A program made the translations under genes and the position numbers. The notes beneath the pieces were generated by a model. It did no database searches and was not told the DNA's origin. It was given only the letters and a program-made list of their open reading frames with translations. 31,088 nucleotides of DNA, taken from positions 1-31,088 of the forward strand of contig JANLPB010000313.1 of NCBI GenBank assembly GCA_031366885.1. The letters are read 5' to 3'. This DNA is from UBA668 sp031366885. GTDB taxonomy: Bacteria > Actinomycetota > Acidimicrobiia > Acidimicrobiales > Ilumatobacteraceae. The first letter of the stretch is position 1. Each line of letters begins with the position of its first letter. Positions 16,077 through 23,973 of the stretch are shown here, one piece after another.

Positions 16077-16126
16077 TTCGTACGTTAGACAAACATCGGG
16101 CGTTGGTCAATGACGGCGATCACGGC

Positions 16127-16927
16127 ATGATGAATGAGATGCATCGCTTGGTCAGCTCCACGGGTTTCGTGCCGCCAATCGACCGTCCCGCCTATCGCGA
16201 GGGTGTGCGCGCGATGGCACCGCTGAGCGTCGCCATCGCTGTCTGGGGTTTGGTCACCGGCGTCGCGATGGTCAACTCCGGGCTCTCCATAACTGCGGCG
16301 ATTCTGATCACTCTCACCGTCTTCGCCGGGTCCGCCCAGCTGGCCGTGCTGCCCCTGCTGGCCACCTCTGCTCCCCTGCCCATCGTGTGGGTGACCGCAC
16401 TGCTGGTCAATCTTCGCTTCGTGATTTTCGCCGCCGCGTCGCGCAAGTCGTTCGTGATGCTGCCCTGGCAGCAGCGAATGCTCGCGGGTTACCTCAACGG
16501 CGACCTCGGGTTTGCCCTGTTCTCTCGCCGCTTCGCCGACGACCCCGAGCGCGGCAATCCGGTGCAGTGGGGCTACTTCTACGGCGGCGCGGTGGTCAAC
16601 TGGGTGGCCTGGATGGGTTCGTCCATCGTGGGCATTCTGCTCGGCGGTTTGGCGCCAACCGATTGGGGGCTCGAGCTCGGCGCGTACCTCGCGCTGCTAG
16701 CCGTGCTCATCCCGATGGTGCACCGCCTGCCGGTGGTCGCCGGTGTGCTGGTGACCGCCGCGATCGCCATCGCAACTGTCAATTTTCCCCTGCGGTTGGG
16801 CCTGCTGTTGGCAGTGCTCGCCGGCGTCGGCGTTGCGGTCGGTGTCGAGAGCCAGCGCCCCAGCGGCCAGCCCCACGGCGCCGCCGCGGTGGCCGCCGAC
16901 ATCACCGACGAAGGTGAGGTTGTCTGA
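16127..16927 (+). CDS. azlC: AzlC-family branched-chain amino acid exporter, large subunit
   Basis: A 266-residue membrane protein. The AzlC family hallmark is REGVRAMAPLSVAIAVWGLVTG at the start of the domain, then FAGSAQLAVLPLL and VTALLVNLRFVIFAAASRK, with about seven to eight hydrophobic segments. With AzlD it exports branched-chain amino acids or related compounds. Three ATG codons cluster at 16127, 16130 and 16139 without a clear Shine-Dalgarno sequence; I list the first. Its TGA overlaps the ATG of azlD by one base (TGATG), so translation is coupled. It is divergent from the ArsR-type gene, whose palindrome lies 51 nt upstream and may influence both. Confidence 0.86.
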   Translation: MMNEMHRLVSSTGFVPPIDRPAYREGVRAMAPLSVAIAVWGLVTGVAMVNSGLSITAAILITLTVFAGSAQLAVLPLLATSAPLPIVWVTALLVNLRFVIFAAASRKSFVMLPWQQRMLAGYLNGDLGFALFSRRFADDPERGNPVQWGYFYGGAVVNWVAWMGSSIVGILLGGLAPTDWGLELGAYLALLAVLIPMVHRLPVVAGVLVTAAIAIATVNFPLRLGLLLAVLAGVGVAVGVESQRPSGQPHGAAAVAADITDEGEVV

Positions 16928-17253
16928 TGGGCAGCACCGCATATCTGATCGCTGCAACAGTGGGACTGACGCTCGTGACCGTCGCCACCCGCAGCAGTTT
17001 TTTCATGCTGCCCGCGCGCATCGAGCTGCCGGCCAACGTCGAACGAGCGTTGCGGTATGCGCCGGCATGTGCGCTCACCGCGATCATCGCTCAGGGCGTA
17101 TTCGCGCGCAACCACCAGCCCTACGTGAACGTGCACAACTTCGAGATGTGGGCCATCTTGGCGGCGGCCCTGGTGTTCGCGAAGACTCGCAACATGATCG
17201 CGATGATGGCCGTCGGTATGGCCGTCTTCACTGTCTTGCGACTCTCCTTTTAG
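16927..17253 (+). CDS. azlD: AzlD-family small subunit of the branched-chain amino acid exporter
   Basis: A 108-residue protein with four hydrophobic segments (YLIAATVGLTLVTVATR, APACALTAIIAQGVF, WAILAAALVFAKTR, MAVGMAVFTVLRL). RSSFFMLPARIELPANVERALRYAPACAL is the AzlD signature, here seen at residues 22-50. It partners AzlC in the inner membrane and is coupled to it by a one-base start/stop overlap. Its length is normal for the family. Confidence 0.86.
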   Translation: MGSTAYLIAATVGLTLVTVATRSSFFMLPARIELPANVERALRYAPACALTAIIAQGVFARNHQPYVNVHNFEMWAILAAALVFAKTRNMIAMMAVGMAVFTVLRLSF

Positions 17254-17276
17254 CGACGCAGTTCTGACGACGTCGC

Positions 17277-17289
17277 TAACCTCGCTGCG
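17277..17289 (+). promoter_or_regulatory. Candidate leaderless -10 box of the EVE gene
   Basis: TAACCT at 17277-17282 (TANNNT) ends 6 nt before the GTG at 17289. There is no Shine-Dalgarno sequence, so a leaderless mRNA is likely. Confidence 0.35.
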
Positions 17290-17753
17290 TGGCTGCTTTC
17301 TGGTTGTTCAAGTCCGAACCCGATGTGTTTTCGTACGACCATCTGGTCGCCAACAAGCGTGAGGGGTGGGATGGCGTGCGCAACTATCAGGCTCGCAACT
17401 TCATGCGGTCGATGAAGGTCGGCGACAAGGCCATCTTCTATCACTCGAACGCCACCCCTCCCGGTATCGCCGGCGTCTGCAAGGTGGCCAAGACCGCCGA
17501 GCCAGACCCCACCCAATTCGACCCGAACAGCAAGTATTACGACCCCGCTTCCAAGCCCTCCGACCCACGGTGGGATTGGGTGACGGTGGCGCCGGTGAAG
17601 AAGCTGTCGTTCGTCTCGCTGGACGAACTGAAGTCCATTCCCGAGCTGGCCAACTGTCGGCTGCTGGCGAAGGGCAACCGCCTGTCGGTGATGCCGCTCG
17701 AAGAGCACGAGTTCGATGCGATCGTTGCCTTCGCCGCTCGGCGCAAGCGCTAA
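17289..17753 (+). CDS. EVE domain protein (thymocyte nuclear protein 1 family)
   Basis: A 154-residue single-domain EVE protein. The family pattern is clear: FWLFKSEPDVFSYDHL at the N-terminus, then WDGVRNYQARNFMRSMKVGD, AIFYHSNATPPGIAGVCKV and DPRWDWVTVAPV. EVE folds are PUA-related and bind modified bases in DNA or RNA. Bacterial members occur alone or fused to restriction and other enzymes. This one is free-standing, and no methyltransferase or nuclease is adjacent, so a defence role is not indicated here. The GTG start follows TAACCT by 6 nt. It lies between azlD and the phosphatase-DUF3090-SCO1664 trio, all on the plus strand. Confidence 0.9.
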   Translation: MAAFWLFKSEPDVFSYDHLVANKREGWDGVRNYQARNFMRSMKVGDKAIFYHSNATPPGIAGVCKVAKTAEPDPTQFDPNSKYYDPASKPSDPRWDWVTVAPVKKLSFVSLDELKSIPELANCRLLAKGNRLSVMPLEEHEFDAIVAFAARRKR

Positions 17754-17821
17754 CAGTCACACCAATCCGTCCGGGCTGAACGAGCGAAGATACGGCAATC
17801 GCAGTAGGTTTCCGGGTTGCC

Positions 17822-18472
17822 ATGGCGCGCACCAAGACCCCCCATCTCACCCCCACTGTCGTGCTGTTGGTTCGGCACGGCCAAACGCCAACGACGGGCA
17901 AGCTGCTGCCGGGTCGCGCTCCGGGTCTCCACCTGGCCGACTCCGGCATTGAGCAGGCGCAGCGAGCAGCCGAGCGCATTTCAGCGCTTGCAAAGGTCGA
18001 CGCAATCTACGCCTCACCCCTCGAGCGGGCGCGAGAGACCGCTGCCCCCATCGCCGCGGCCCGTGGCCTGAAGACTCGAATCGACAAGGGTTTGCTGGAG
18101 TGCGACTTCGGCGAGTGGACCGGTGCGGAACTGAAAGCCCTGATGAAACTGCCCGAGTGGAACACGGTGCAGCGCGCTCCCAGCACGTTCACCTTCCCCG
18201 GCGGCGAGAGCTTCACGGCGATGCAGAACCGGATCGTCGGCGCGATCGACCGGCTGCGTGCCGCCCACCCTGGCGGCACCATCGTGTGCGTCTCGCATGC
18301 CGACCCCATCAAGGCCGCTGTCGCTCATGCGATGGGCACGCACATCGATCTTTTCCAGCGCATCGTGATCAGCACCTGCTCGGTCACGGCCATCGCCTAT
18401 GGCATGGGTGCGCCGGTTGTCCTCACCGTCAACTCCACGGGTGGCTCGCTCGCCGAGCTGCGTCCGTCGTAG
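17822..18472 (+). CDS. Histidine phosphatase family protein (MSMEG_4193-like)
   Basis: A 216-residue member of the phosphoglycerate-mutase-like phosphatase superfamily. LLVRHGQT holds the phosphoacceptor His19. YASPLERARETA and ECDFGEWTG are standard blocks, and the second active-site histidine is in CVSHADPIKAAVAHAMG. The conserved order with DUF3090 and a SCO1664-type gene identifies it as the actinobacterial putative phosphomutase of that trio. The substrate is not known. TAGGTT (17806-17811) lies 10 nt upstream of the ATG and could be a -10 element. The next gene begins 16 nt after the stop. Confidence 0.88.
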   Translation: MARTKTPHLTPTVVLLVRHGQTPTTGKLLPGRAPGLHLADSGIEQAQRAAERISALAKVDAIYASPLERARETAAPIAAARGLKTRIDKGLLECDFGEWTGAELKALMKLPEWNTVQRAPSTFTFPGGESFTAMQNRIVGAIDRLRAAHPGGTIVCVSHADPIKAAVAHAMGTHIDLFQRIVISTCSVTAIAYGMGAPVVLTVNSTGGSLAELRPS

Positions 18473-18488
18473 GTCGATCGGTTTCGCG

Positions 18489-18998
18489 ATGAGTGTGTAT
18501 TTCGACTTCGACGAGGTGGATGCGTTCACTGTTGGCGCGCTCGGCGAGCCCGGAGCGCGGGCATTTTTCCTGCAAGCGCGGCGCGGCACGCAGCGCGTGA
18601 CCGTCAAGTGCGAGAAGCAGCAGGCGTCGGCCATCTCCGACTACCTGCGTCGCGTGCTCAACGATCTGCCGGAGCCGACAGAACGTCCGATCGCCGCCGC
18701 CATGGAACTCATCGGCCCCGTCGACGCTGCGTTTGTACTCGGCCCGGTCGGGCTGGGCTACGACCGCAGCAACGACATGGTCCTGCTGCAGTTGGAGGAG
18801 GTCATCGCCGTCGATGAGGAAGGCGAACCGCTCGACGAGGACCCCGACCGTGGTCACGTGCGCCTCTTCCTCACTCGCAATCAGGCACATGCGTTCTGCA
18901 ATCACGCGGAGGGCATCGTGGCCGCCGGCCGGCCGTCATGTGTGTGGTGCGCCAACCCGATCAACCCAGACGGCCACTACTGCGTTCGGATGAATTGA
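18489..18998 (+). CDS. DUF3090 family protein
   Basis: A 169-residue actinobacterial conserved protein. MSVYFDFDEVDAFTVGALGEPG and FFLQARRGTQRVTVKCEKQQ are the family's N-terminal blocks. The acidic middle (EEVIAVDEEGEPLDEDPDRG) and the end CVWCANPINPDGHYC, a likely zinc knuckle with C-x2-C plus a distal Cys, complete it. ATG 18489 fits the family N-terminus, although the frame stays open to 18399. It lies 16 nt after the phosphatase gene and 3 nt before the SCO1664-type gene. It is reminiscent of regulators of the phosphatase or kinase beside it, but the function is unknown. Confidence 0.87.
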   Translation: MSVYFDFDEVDAFTVGALGEPGARAFFLQARRGTQRVTVKCEKQQASAISDYLRRVLNDLPEPTERPIAAAMELIGPVDAAFVLGPVGLGYDRSNDMVLLQLEEVIAVDEEGEPLDEDPDRGHVRLFLTRNQAHAFCNHAEGIVAAGRPSCVWCANPINPDGHYCVRMN

Positions 18999-19001
18999 TC
19001 G

Positions 19002-19700
19002 ATGACGGACCGCCTGCACCTGCTGGCAACCGCCAAGGTGGACATCGAGGGCCGAATGCCGTGGAGCAGCAATGCCACGTTCTTGGTCAACCTCACGGTC
19101 GATGACGTGACGGTGGGGCAGGCCATCTACAAGCCACTACGCGGCGAACGGCCGCTGTGGGATTTCGAGCCGGGTCTGCATCGACGTGAGCTGGCGGCCT
19201 TCCTCCTCAGCGAGGCGATGGGCATCGAACTGGTGCCGCCCACCATCATCCGCGACGGCCCGCTGGGCGAAGGCAGCATGCAGTGGTTCGTCGAGGCCGA
19301 CCATCAACAGCACTACTTCACGATCTTCGAAGCCCGGCCGGACCTGCACGACGTGATGCGCCAGGTCGCGCTGTTCGACATCTTGGCCAACAACACGGAC
19401 CGCAAGAGTGGGCACGTCCTCATCGACGGCAACGATCACATCTGGGGCATCGACCACGGCCTGTGCTTCGCAGCCGAGTTCAAGTTGCGAACCGTCGTGT
19501 GGGAGTTCGGTGGCGAAACCCTTTCGGACGAGTTGGTGGCCACTGCTTCCAAGATTGCCGACCGGGTGCCGCTCGATGTTGCCGCACTGCTCAGCGACGA
19601 AGAAGCCGCCGCAATTCAAGAACGGGCTCAATGGGTCGTCGAGCATCGCGTGTTCCCGGTCGACAACAGCGGCCGCCGCTATCCCTGGCCGTTGGTGTAG
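19002..19700 (+). CDS. SCO1664 family protein (PI3/4-kinase-like fold)
   Basis: A 232-residue protein. The kinase-like core is visible: QAIYKPLRGERPLWDF (nucleotide-binding Lys), HRRELAAFLLSEAMGIELVPPTI, and the catalytic and metal-binding loops FDILANNTDRKSGHVLID and WGIDHGLCF (Asp-His-Gly). This places it in the PI3/4-kinase-related group conserved in actinobacteria as SCO1664. Its real substrate is unknown; protein or small-molecule phosphorylation are both possible. It is the third gene of the trio, beginning 3 nt after the DUF3090 stop, and is followed by two hairpins. Confidence 0.88.
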   Translation: MTDRLHLLATAKVDIEGRMPWSSNATFLVNLTVDDVTVGQAIYKPLRGERPLWDFEPGLHRRELAAFLLSEAMGIELVPPTIIRDGPLGEGSMQWFVEADHQQHYFTIFEARPDLHDVMRQVALFDILANNTDRKSGHVLIDGNDHIWGIDHGLCFAAEFKLRTVVWEFGGETLSDELVATASKIADRVPLDVAALLSDEEAAAIQERAQWVVEHRVFPVDNSGRRYPWPLV

Positions 19701-19712
19701 CGCCAGCAACTA

Positions 19713-19756
19713 CGACGTCTGAAAACGTCGGAAGGCGGCCCTTGCGGGCCGCCTTC
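19713..19756. terminator. Tandem hairpins between convergent SCO1664-type gene and etfA
   Basis: The first hairpin has a 6-bp stem, CGACGT (19713-19718) with ACGTCG (19725-19730). The second has a perfect 11-bp stem, GAAGGCGGCCC (19731-19741) with GGGCCGCCTTC (19746-19756), and loop TTGC. There is no long U-tract, only TTCTTCCG after the stem. The location between converging genes supports a bidirectional terminator. Confidence 0.75.
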
Positions 19757-19777
19757 TTCCGTTCCGGTGTTGCTCGG

Positions 19778-20746
19778 TCAGCCGCGACTCTGCAACGCCT
19801 CGATCAGCTTCGGCAGCACCTTGTGGACGTCGCCCACAATGCCCAGGTCGGCAATGCCGAAGATGGGGGCTTCCTTGTCCTTGTTGATGGCGATGATGTT
19901 CTTCGAGCCCTTCATGCCCACCATGTGCTGGGTGGCGCCCGAGATACCGCAGGCGATGTACACGCCCGGCTTCACAACCTTGCCGGTCTGGCCGACCTGA
20001 TAGCTGTACGGCACCCAACCCGCGTCGACGATTGCTCGCGACGCACCCGGGGCGCCCCTGAGCAGCTTGGCCAGTGTTTCGACCATTTCGTACTTGGCGG
20101 CTTCGCCAAGGCCGCGGCCGCCCGAGACCACGATGGTGGCTTCGTCCAGCTTCGGGCCCGATGTGGCCTCCACGTGCACGGCAACGACTTGCGCAGCGCC
20201 GGTGGTGCCCAGTTCGGGAACCGGTGCGGCGGTGACCGCAGCGGCAGTGCCGCCGGCCGACTCGGCTGCGAAGCTCTTCGGGCGGAACGCGGCGAGGAAC
20301 GGGCCGGCGCCGGAGAACTGAGTGGTGACCAGTGTGTTGCCGCCGAAAATCGGGGTGGTGACGCTGACCGAACCGCTACCTGAGCTGGCATCGAGGGTGA
20401 CGTCGACGTTGTTGGTGAGCACCGTGCGGTCGAGCTTGACCGACAGGCGGCTCATCACGTCGCGGCCCTCAGTCGTCTGCGGGAACATGATCAGGTCGGG
20501 CGAATCGCCACCATCGATCACGGCCTTCATCGCTGCCGAGACGGCAACGCCGGGCAGCTTGCCGGCCAGATCGCCAGTGGCGTACACCTTGGTGGCACCG
20601 TGCTCGCCGAGCGACGCGGCAACGGCCGACGCATCGCCACCGACGAACGCGGTGACATCGCCGAGCGACCGTGCCTTGGTGAGGAGTTCCAGTGTCGCCG
20701 TGGTTGGCGCACCGTTTGCTTCTTGTGAGAAAACCCAGATGTTCAT
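19778..20746 (-). CDS. etfA: Electron transfer flavoprotein subunit alpha
   Basis: A 322-residue subunit that binds FAD and, with EtfB, carries electrons from acyl-CoA dehydrogenases and related enzymes to the respiratory chain. The N-terminal Rossmann-like half begins MNIWVFSQEANG. The C-terminal FAD domain shows ATIVVSGGRGLG, YSYQVGQTGKVVKPGVY, CGISGATQHMVGM and NIIAINKDKEAPIFGIADLGIVGD, all canonical. It starts 11 nt after etfB. Its length is normal. Confidence 0.95.
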   Translation of the reverse strand: MNIWVFSQEANGAPTTATLELLTKARSLGDVTAFVGGDASAVAASLGEHGATKVYATGDLAGKLPGVAVSAAMKAVIDGGDSPDLIMFPQTTEGRDVMSRLSVKLDRTVLTNNVDVTLDASSGSGSVSVTTPIFGGNTLVTTQFSGAGPFLAAFRPKSFAAESAGGTAAAVTAAPVPELGTTGAAQVVAVHVEATSGPKLDEATIVVSGGRGLGEAAKYEMVETLAKLLRGAPGASRAIVDAGWVPYSYQVGQTGKVVKPGVYIACGISGATQHMVGMKGSKNIIAINKDKEAPIFGIADLGIVGDVHKVLPKLIEALQSRG

Positions 20747-20757
20747 GTCGTCGCTCC

Positions 20758-21537
20758 TCAGATGACCTTTAAGTTTTCGAGGAACGCCACAATCTTGGCG
20801 AAACCCTCTCCGTCGTCTTCGATGATCTCGCCAGCGGCGCGGGCCTCGGCCTGCGTGACGCTGACGATGCTCTGACCGGCACCGGCCCAGCCGACGGGGG
20901 TGACCCCAAGGTCGGCGGCGGTGACAGTCTCAATCGGCTTGCCCTTGGCAGCCATGATGCCCTTGAAGCTGGGGTAACGGGGCTCGACGACGCCAGCGGT
21001 AACGCTGATGACAGCGGGCAGCGGGCAGGTGACCTCGTCGAAACCATCTTCGGTCTGGCGGTTGACGTTGAGGGTGCCGTCGGTGATGGCGACGTGCTTC
21101 GCGAACGTCACCGAGGGCAGGCCGAGCACTTCGGCCAGCTGCTCGGGCACGGTGCCGGTGTAGCCATCGCTGGATTCGGTGGCGGCGATCACCAGGTCGA
21201 ACGCCCCCATCTTCTGGATGGCCGCACCCAACACCTTGGCGGTGGTGAGCGCATCGCTGCCCTGCAGCGCCGGGTCGGAGACGAGCGTGCCCTTGGCTGC
21301 ACCCATGGCCAGCGCCGTGCGCAAGCCCGACACCTCACCATTGGGGGCCATGGAGACGAGGCTCACTTCGCCACCGCCCGCCGCGTCGACCAACTGCAGC
21401 GCCATTTCAACGCCGTAGCTATCTGACTCGTCGAGGATGAGCTTGCCATCTCGCTTGAGAGTGTTATCGGAGCCCAACGCGCCCGGGGTTGCCGGGTCGG
21501 GGATCTGCTTGACGCACACGATCACGTTCATGGTCAT
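20758..21537 (-). CDS. etfB: Electron transfer flavoprotein subunit beta
   Basis: A 259-residue partner of EtfA that binds AMP. MNVIVCVKQIPDP at the N-terminus, DSYGVEMALQLVD, the AATESSDGYTGTVPEQLAE block and PRYPSFKGIMAAKGK match the family. Two ATGs are possible: 21537, or the second at 21531, which gives the usual MNVIV start. TAACAA (minus strand, 21546-21541) with TTGGGT 18 nt upstream may be the promoter, and a TACCG-CT-CGGTA palindrome lies in its spacer. It is first in the etfBA operon and divergent from the lipid kinase. Confidence 0.95.
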   Translation of the reverse strand: MTMNVIVCVKQIPDPATPGALGSDNTLKRDGKLILDESDSYGVEMALQLVDAAGGGEVSLVSMAPNGEVSGLRTALAMGAAKGTLVSDPALQGSDALTTAKVLGAAIQKMGAFDLVIAATESSDGYTGTVPEQLAEVLGLPSVTFAKHVAITDGTLNVNRQTEDGFDEVTCPLPAVISVTAGVVEPRYPSFKGIMAAKGKPIETVTAADLGVTPVGWAGAGQSIVSVTQAEARAAGEIIEDDGEGFAKIVAFLENLKVI

Positions 21538-21544
21538 CCATTGT

Positions 21545-21556
21545 TACCGCTCGGTA
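21545..21556. promoter_or_regulatory. TACCG-CT-CGGTA palindrome in the etfB promoter
   Basis: TACCG (21545-21549), CT, CGGTA (21552-21556) is a perfect 5-2-5 inverted repeat. It lies 7 nt upstream of the etfB ATG, overlapping the likely -10 and spacer. A near-copy is found at 21630-21641. ACCG-NN-CGGT cores are common in TetR-family operators; no TetR gene is in the window. Confidence 0.4.
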
Positions 21557-21629
21557 CGCCGTTCACCCAACTGAGACCGACGGCCGCTCCCACTTCGCAT
21601 CGCATGTTCAAGCAAACCCGTTCAGCCTG

Positions 21630-21641
21630 TACCGTTCGGTC
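21630..21641. promoter_or_regulatory. TACCG-TT-CGGTC near-palindrome and -10 box of the lipid kinase gene
   Basis: TACCG-TT-CGGTC (21630-21641) is an inverted repeat matching at 4 of 5 positions. Its first six bases, TACCGT, fit TANNNT and end 8 nt before the TTG start at 21644, suggesting a leaderless mRNA whose promoter is covered by the same motif as in etfB. Confidence 0.38.
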
Positions 21642-21643
21642 CC

Positions 21644-22567
21644 TTGCGCATCCTGCTCGTGGTCAACGCCTTTGCGTCGTCGGTGACGGCCCGCAACACC
21701 GTCGTGGTCCACCGCGCACTCTCGCAGGGCAACGAGGTGGAGGTCGTGGAGACCAACCGGCGCGGCCACGCCACACGTTTCGCGCAGGACGCGGCCCGGC
21801 GCGGCATGGACGTGGTCATCGGTTACGGCGGCGACGGCACGCTCAACGAAGTGGCCACCGGTGTCGCCGGCACCGACACCGCCCTCGGGGTCTTGCCGGG
21901 CGGCAGCACCAACGTGTTCGCCCGCACGCTGGGCATGCCTAACGACCCGGTCGCGGCAGTCCATCTCTTGGCCGCCGGCATCGCCGCTCGCGACATCGAG
22001 CCGATCGGGTTGGGAAACGTCAACGGTCGTTACTTCTGTTTCCACACGGGTGTCGGTTACGACGCCGCAGTGGTCAAGGAGGTCGAGCGCCGAGCCTCGA
22101 TGAAGCGGTGGCTGGGGCACCCGCTGTTCATCTACGCCGGGCTGCGTACGTGGGCCGTCAACTACGACCGTAAGCATCCGCACTTCACGGTCGAGCGTGA
22201 TGGTGTGTCAGTGGTGGACGATGGCTACTTCACCATCGTGCTCAACACCAACCCGTACACGTACCTCGGCAATCGACCGCTGGATCTCAGCGAGGCAGCA
22301 ACGCTCGATCGCGGTCTGGTGGCCATCACGTTCCGCACGCTCTCCGTTGGCGCGCTGCTGGGCGGGCTGGGTGGCGCGCTGCGCGGCGGCGGCGTCAAGC
22401 CGAGCAAGACGCTCGACCTGCAGACCGACGTCGAGGAGCTGACGATCAGCCACGACACGCCGTTCCCGTATCAGCTCGACGGCGACTACCTGGGCGAGAC
22501 CAAGCGGCTCGAGTTCCGCCACGTCCCCAACGCCGTCCGCCTCGTCCGCCCGCAACTGACCCCGTAG
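21644..22567 (+). CDS. Diacylglycerol kinase family lipid kinase (DAGK catalytic domain)
   Basis: A 307-residue cytosolic or membrane-associated kinase. MRILLVVNAFASS opens the DAGK/NAD-kinase-like domain. The nucleotide-binding GYGGDGTLNEVATG and GVLPGGSTNVFARTLG are complete, and the C-terminal beta-sandwich ends in PYQLDGDYLGE. Members phosphorylate diacylglycerol, sphingoid or undecaprenol-type lipids, and the substrate is not evident here. The TTG at 21644 is chosen because it gives the canonical N-terminus and lies 8 nt after TACCGT. It is divergent from etfB and ends 2 nt from the convergent oxidoreductase gene. Confidence 0.87.
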   Translation: MRILLVVNAFASSVTARNTVVVHRALSQGNEVEVVETNRRGHATRFAQDAARRGMDVVIGYGGDGTLNEVATGVAGTDTALGVLPGGSTNVFARTLGMPNDPVAAVHLLAAGIAARDIEPIGLGNVNGRYFCFHTGVGYDAAVVKEVERRASMKRWLGHPLFIYAGLRTWAVNYDRKHPHFTVERDGVSVVDDGYFTIVLNTNPYTYLGNRPLDLSEAATLDRGLVAITFRTLSVGALLGGLGGALRGGGVKPSKTLDLQTDVEELTISHDTPFPYQLDGDYLGETKRLEFRHVPNAVRLVRPQLTP

Positions 22568-22569
22568 CT

Positions 22570-23943
22570 CTACCCGAGGTTGCCGAGGGCGTCGAGGGCA
22601 CCGCGGTAGAACGTCGGGTAGGCGTAGATCATCGACTTCAGCTCGGCGACTGGGACGCGGGCGTGAACAGCAAGGTTGAACATCGAAAGCACGTCGCCGC
22701 CGCGCGGGCCGACCGAACTTGCGCCGACCAAGACTCCCTTGTCGGCGTCGACGATCAGCTTCATCAGGCCCTCGTTGCCCTCGCCGTGCAGCCAACCGCG
22801 ACTGGAGGTCGCACTGTTGGCGAGGCCGACCTGCACGTTGAGCCCCGCTGCACGGGCCTGCGCTTCCGTCAAGCCCACCGACCCGACCTCGGGATCGGTG
22901 AACGTGACGCGCGAAACCGCATGGTCCTGCGCGAGCCGGGGCGATGCCGCGCCAGTGATGTCGTCGAAGGCGACGGCGGCTTGATACACCGCCATATGCG
23001 TGAACGCGCCCTTGCCCGCGATGTCGCCGATGGCCCACAGCCCGTCGACGCCGTTCACCCGCATTCGGTTGTCGACGGTGAAGGTCGGCCGCGCCGTTTC
23101 GTCCAGCCCGACCGAGCCCAGTCCGATGCCACGCACGTTCGGCGAGCGACCGGCCGCGACAAGAATTTCGTCCGCGCGGATCTCGCTGCCATCGGCCAAC
23201 GTCAGCAATACACCATCGGCGTCTCTGCCGACGGTGGCGGCCGCAGAGCCGGTGCGAATGTCGATGCCTTCCCCGCGCAGCACAGCCGCAACTAGTTCGC
23301 TGGATTCGGGTTCCTCCGGCGCAAGGATTCTGTCGAGCGCTTCCACGACGGTGACCTTGCAACCAAATCGTGAGAAGGCCTGCGCCAACTCCAGCCCAAT
23401 CGCGCCTCCGCCGAGCACGATGAGCGATGCAGGCACGGCGCGAATCTTGACGGCGTCGCGGTTCGTCCACGGCGCCGCGTCGGCGAGACCGGACACCGGT
23501 GGAATCGCCGGTGAGGTGCCGGTTGCGATCACCACTCCACGCCGTGCCGTGTAGGCCTCGCCGCCGACCGTCACTCGGCCCGGCCCGTCAAGGCACCCCA
23601 GCCCACGCACGAACGTGCCGCCCTTGCCGACGAAGCGATCGACCGCAGCCTGATCGTTCCAGTCGTCGGTGGCCTCGTCGCGAATGCGGTCGGCGACAAT
23701 CGAATAGTCGGGAGTGATGACCGCGGTGCCGGCCATTGCGTTGATGCGACGGCCTTCCTGCAGGAGGTCAGCTGCACGGATGATCATCTTCGACGGGATG
23801 CACCCGTAGTACGGGCACTCACCGCCAACGAGATGGCTGTCGATCCCCAGAACCTGTAGGCCAGACGCCGCCAGTTGACCAGCGAGATCTTCGCCGCCCG
23901 GCCCCATTCCAACGACAATGACATCGAACTCGTGAGTGCTCAT
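22570..23943 (-). CDS. Pyridine nucleotide-disulfide oxidoreductase, dihydrolipoyl dehydrogenase-like, lacking the catalytic His-Glu dyad
   Basis: A 457-residue flavoenzyme of the class I disulfide reductase family. The FAD site VVGMGPGGEDLAGQLAA is near the N-terminus, the redox disulfide GGECPYYGCIPSK uses Cys43 and Cys48, and the NAD(P) site is VLGGGAIGLELAQAF. GLWAIGDIAG is the second FAD motif. In the C-terminal dimer domain, dihydrolipoyl dehydrogenases have HPT-x-x-E; here the same stretch reads AYPTFYRG (from about Tyr442), so both the base His and its Glu partner are missing. The true substrate is probably not lipoamide. The gene starts about 30 nt after the glycerophosphodiesterase on the same strand and may be cotranscribed with it. 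Confidence 0.85.
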   Translation of the reverse strand: MSTHEFDVIVVGMGPGGEDLAGQLAASGLQVLGIDSHLVGGECPYYGCIPSKMIIRAADLLQEGRRINAMAGTAVITPDYSIVADRIRDEATDDWNDQAAVDRFVGKGGTFVRGLGCLDGPGRVTVGGEAYTARRGVVIATGTSPAIPPVSGLADAAPWTNRDAVKIRAVPASLIVLGGGAIGLELAQAFSRFGCKVTVVEALDRILAPEEPESSELVAAVLRGEGIDIRTGSAAATVGRDADGVLLTLADGSEIRADEILVAAGRSPNVRGIGLGSVGLDETARPTFTVDNRMRVNGVDGLWAIGDIAGKGAFTHMAVYQAAVAFDDITGAASPRLAQDHAVSRVTFTDPEVGSVGLTEAQARAAGLNVQVGLANSATSSRGWLHGEGNEGLMKLIVDADKGVLVGASSVGPRGGDVLSMFNLAVHARVPVAELKSMIYAYPTFYRGALDALGNLG

Positions 23944-23973
23944 GCGCCATCGTGGCGCACATTTCGGGCCGTG

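Noticed and set aside
17289..17753. EVE protein as part of a DNA-modification defence island
   Set aside because: No methyltransferase, nuclease or restriction gene is adjacent; neighbours are housekeeping and conserved actinobacterial genes.
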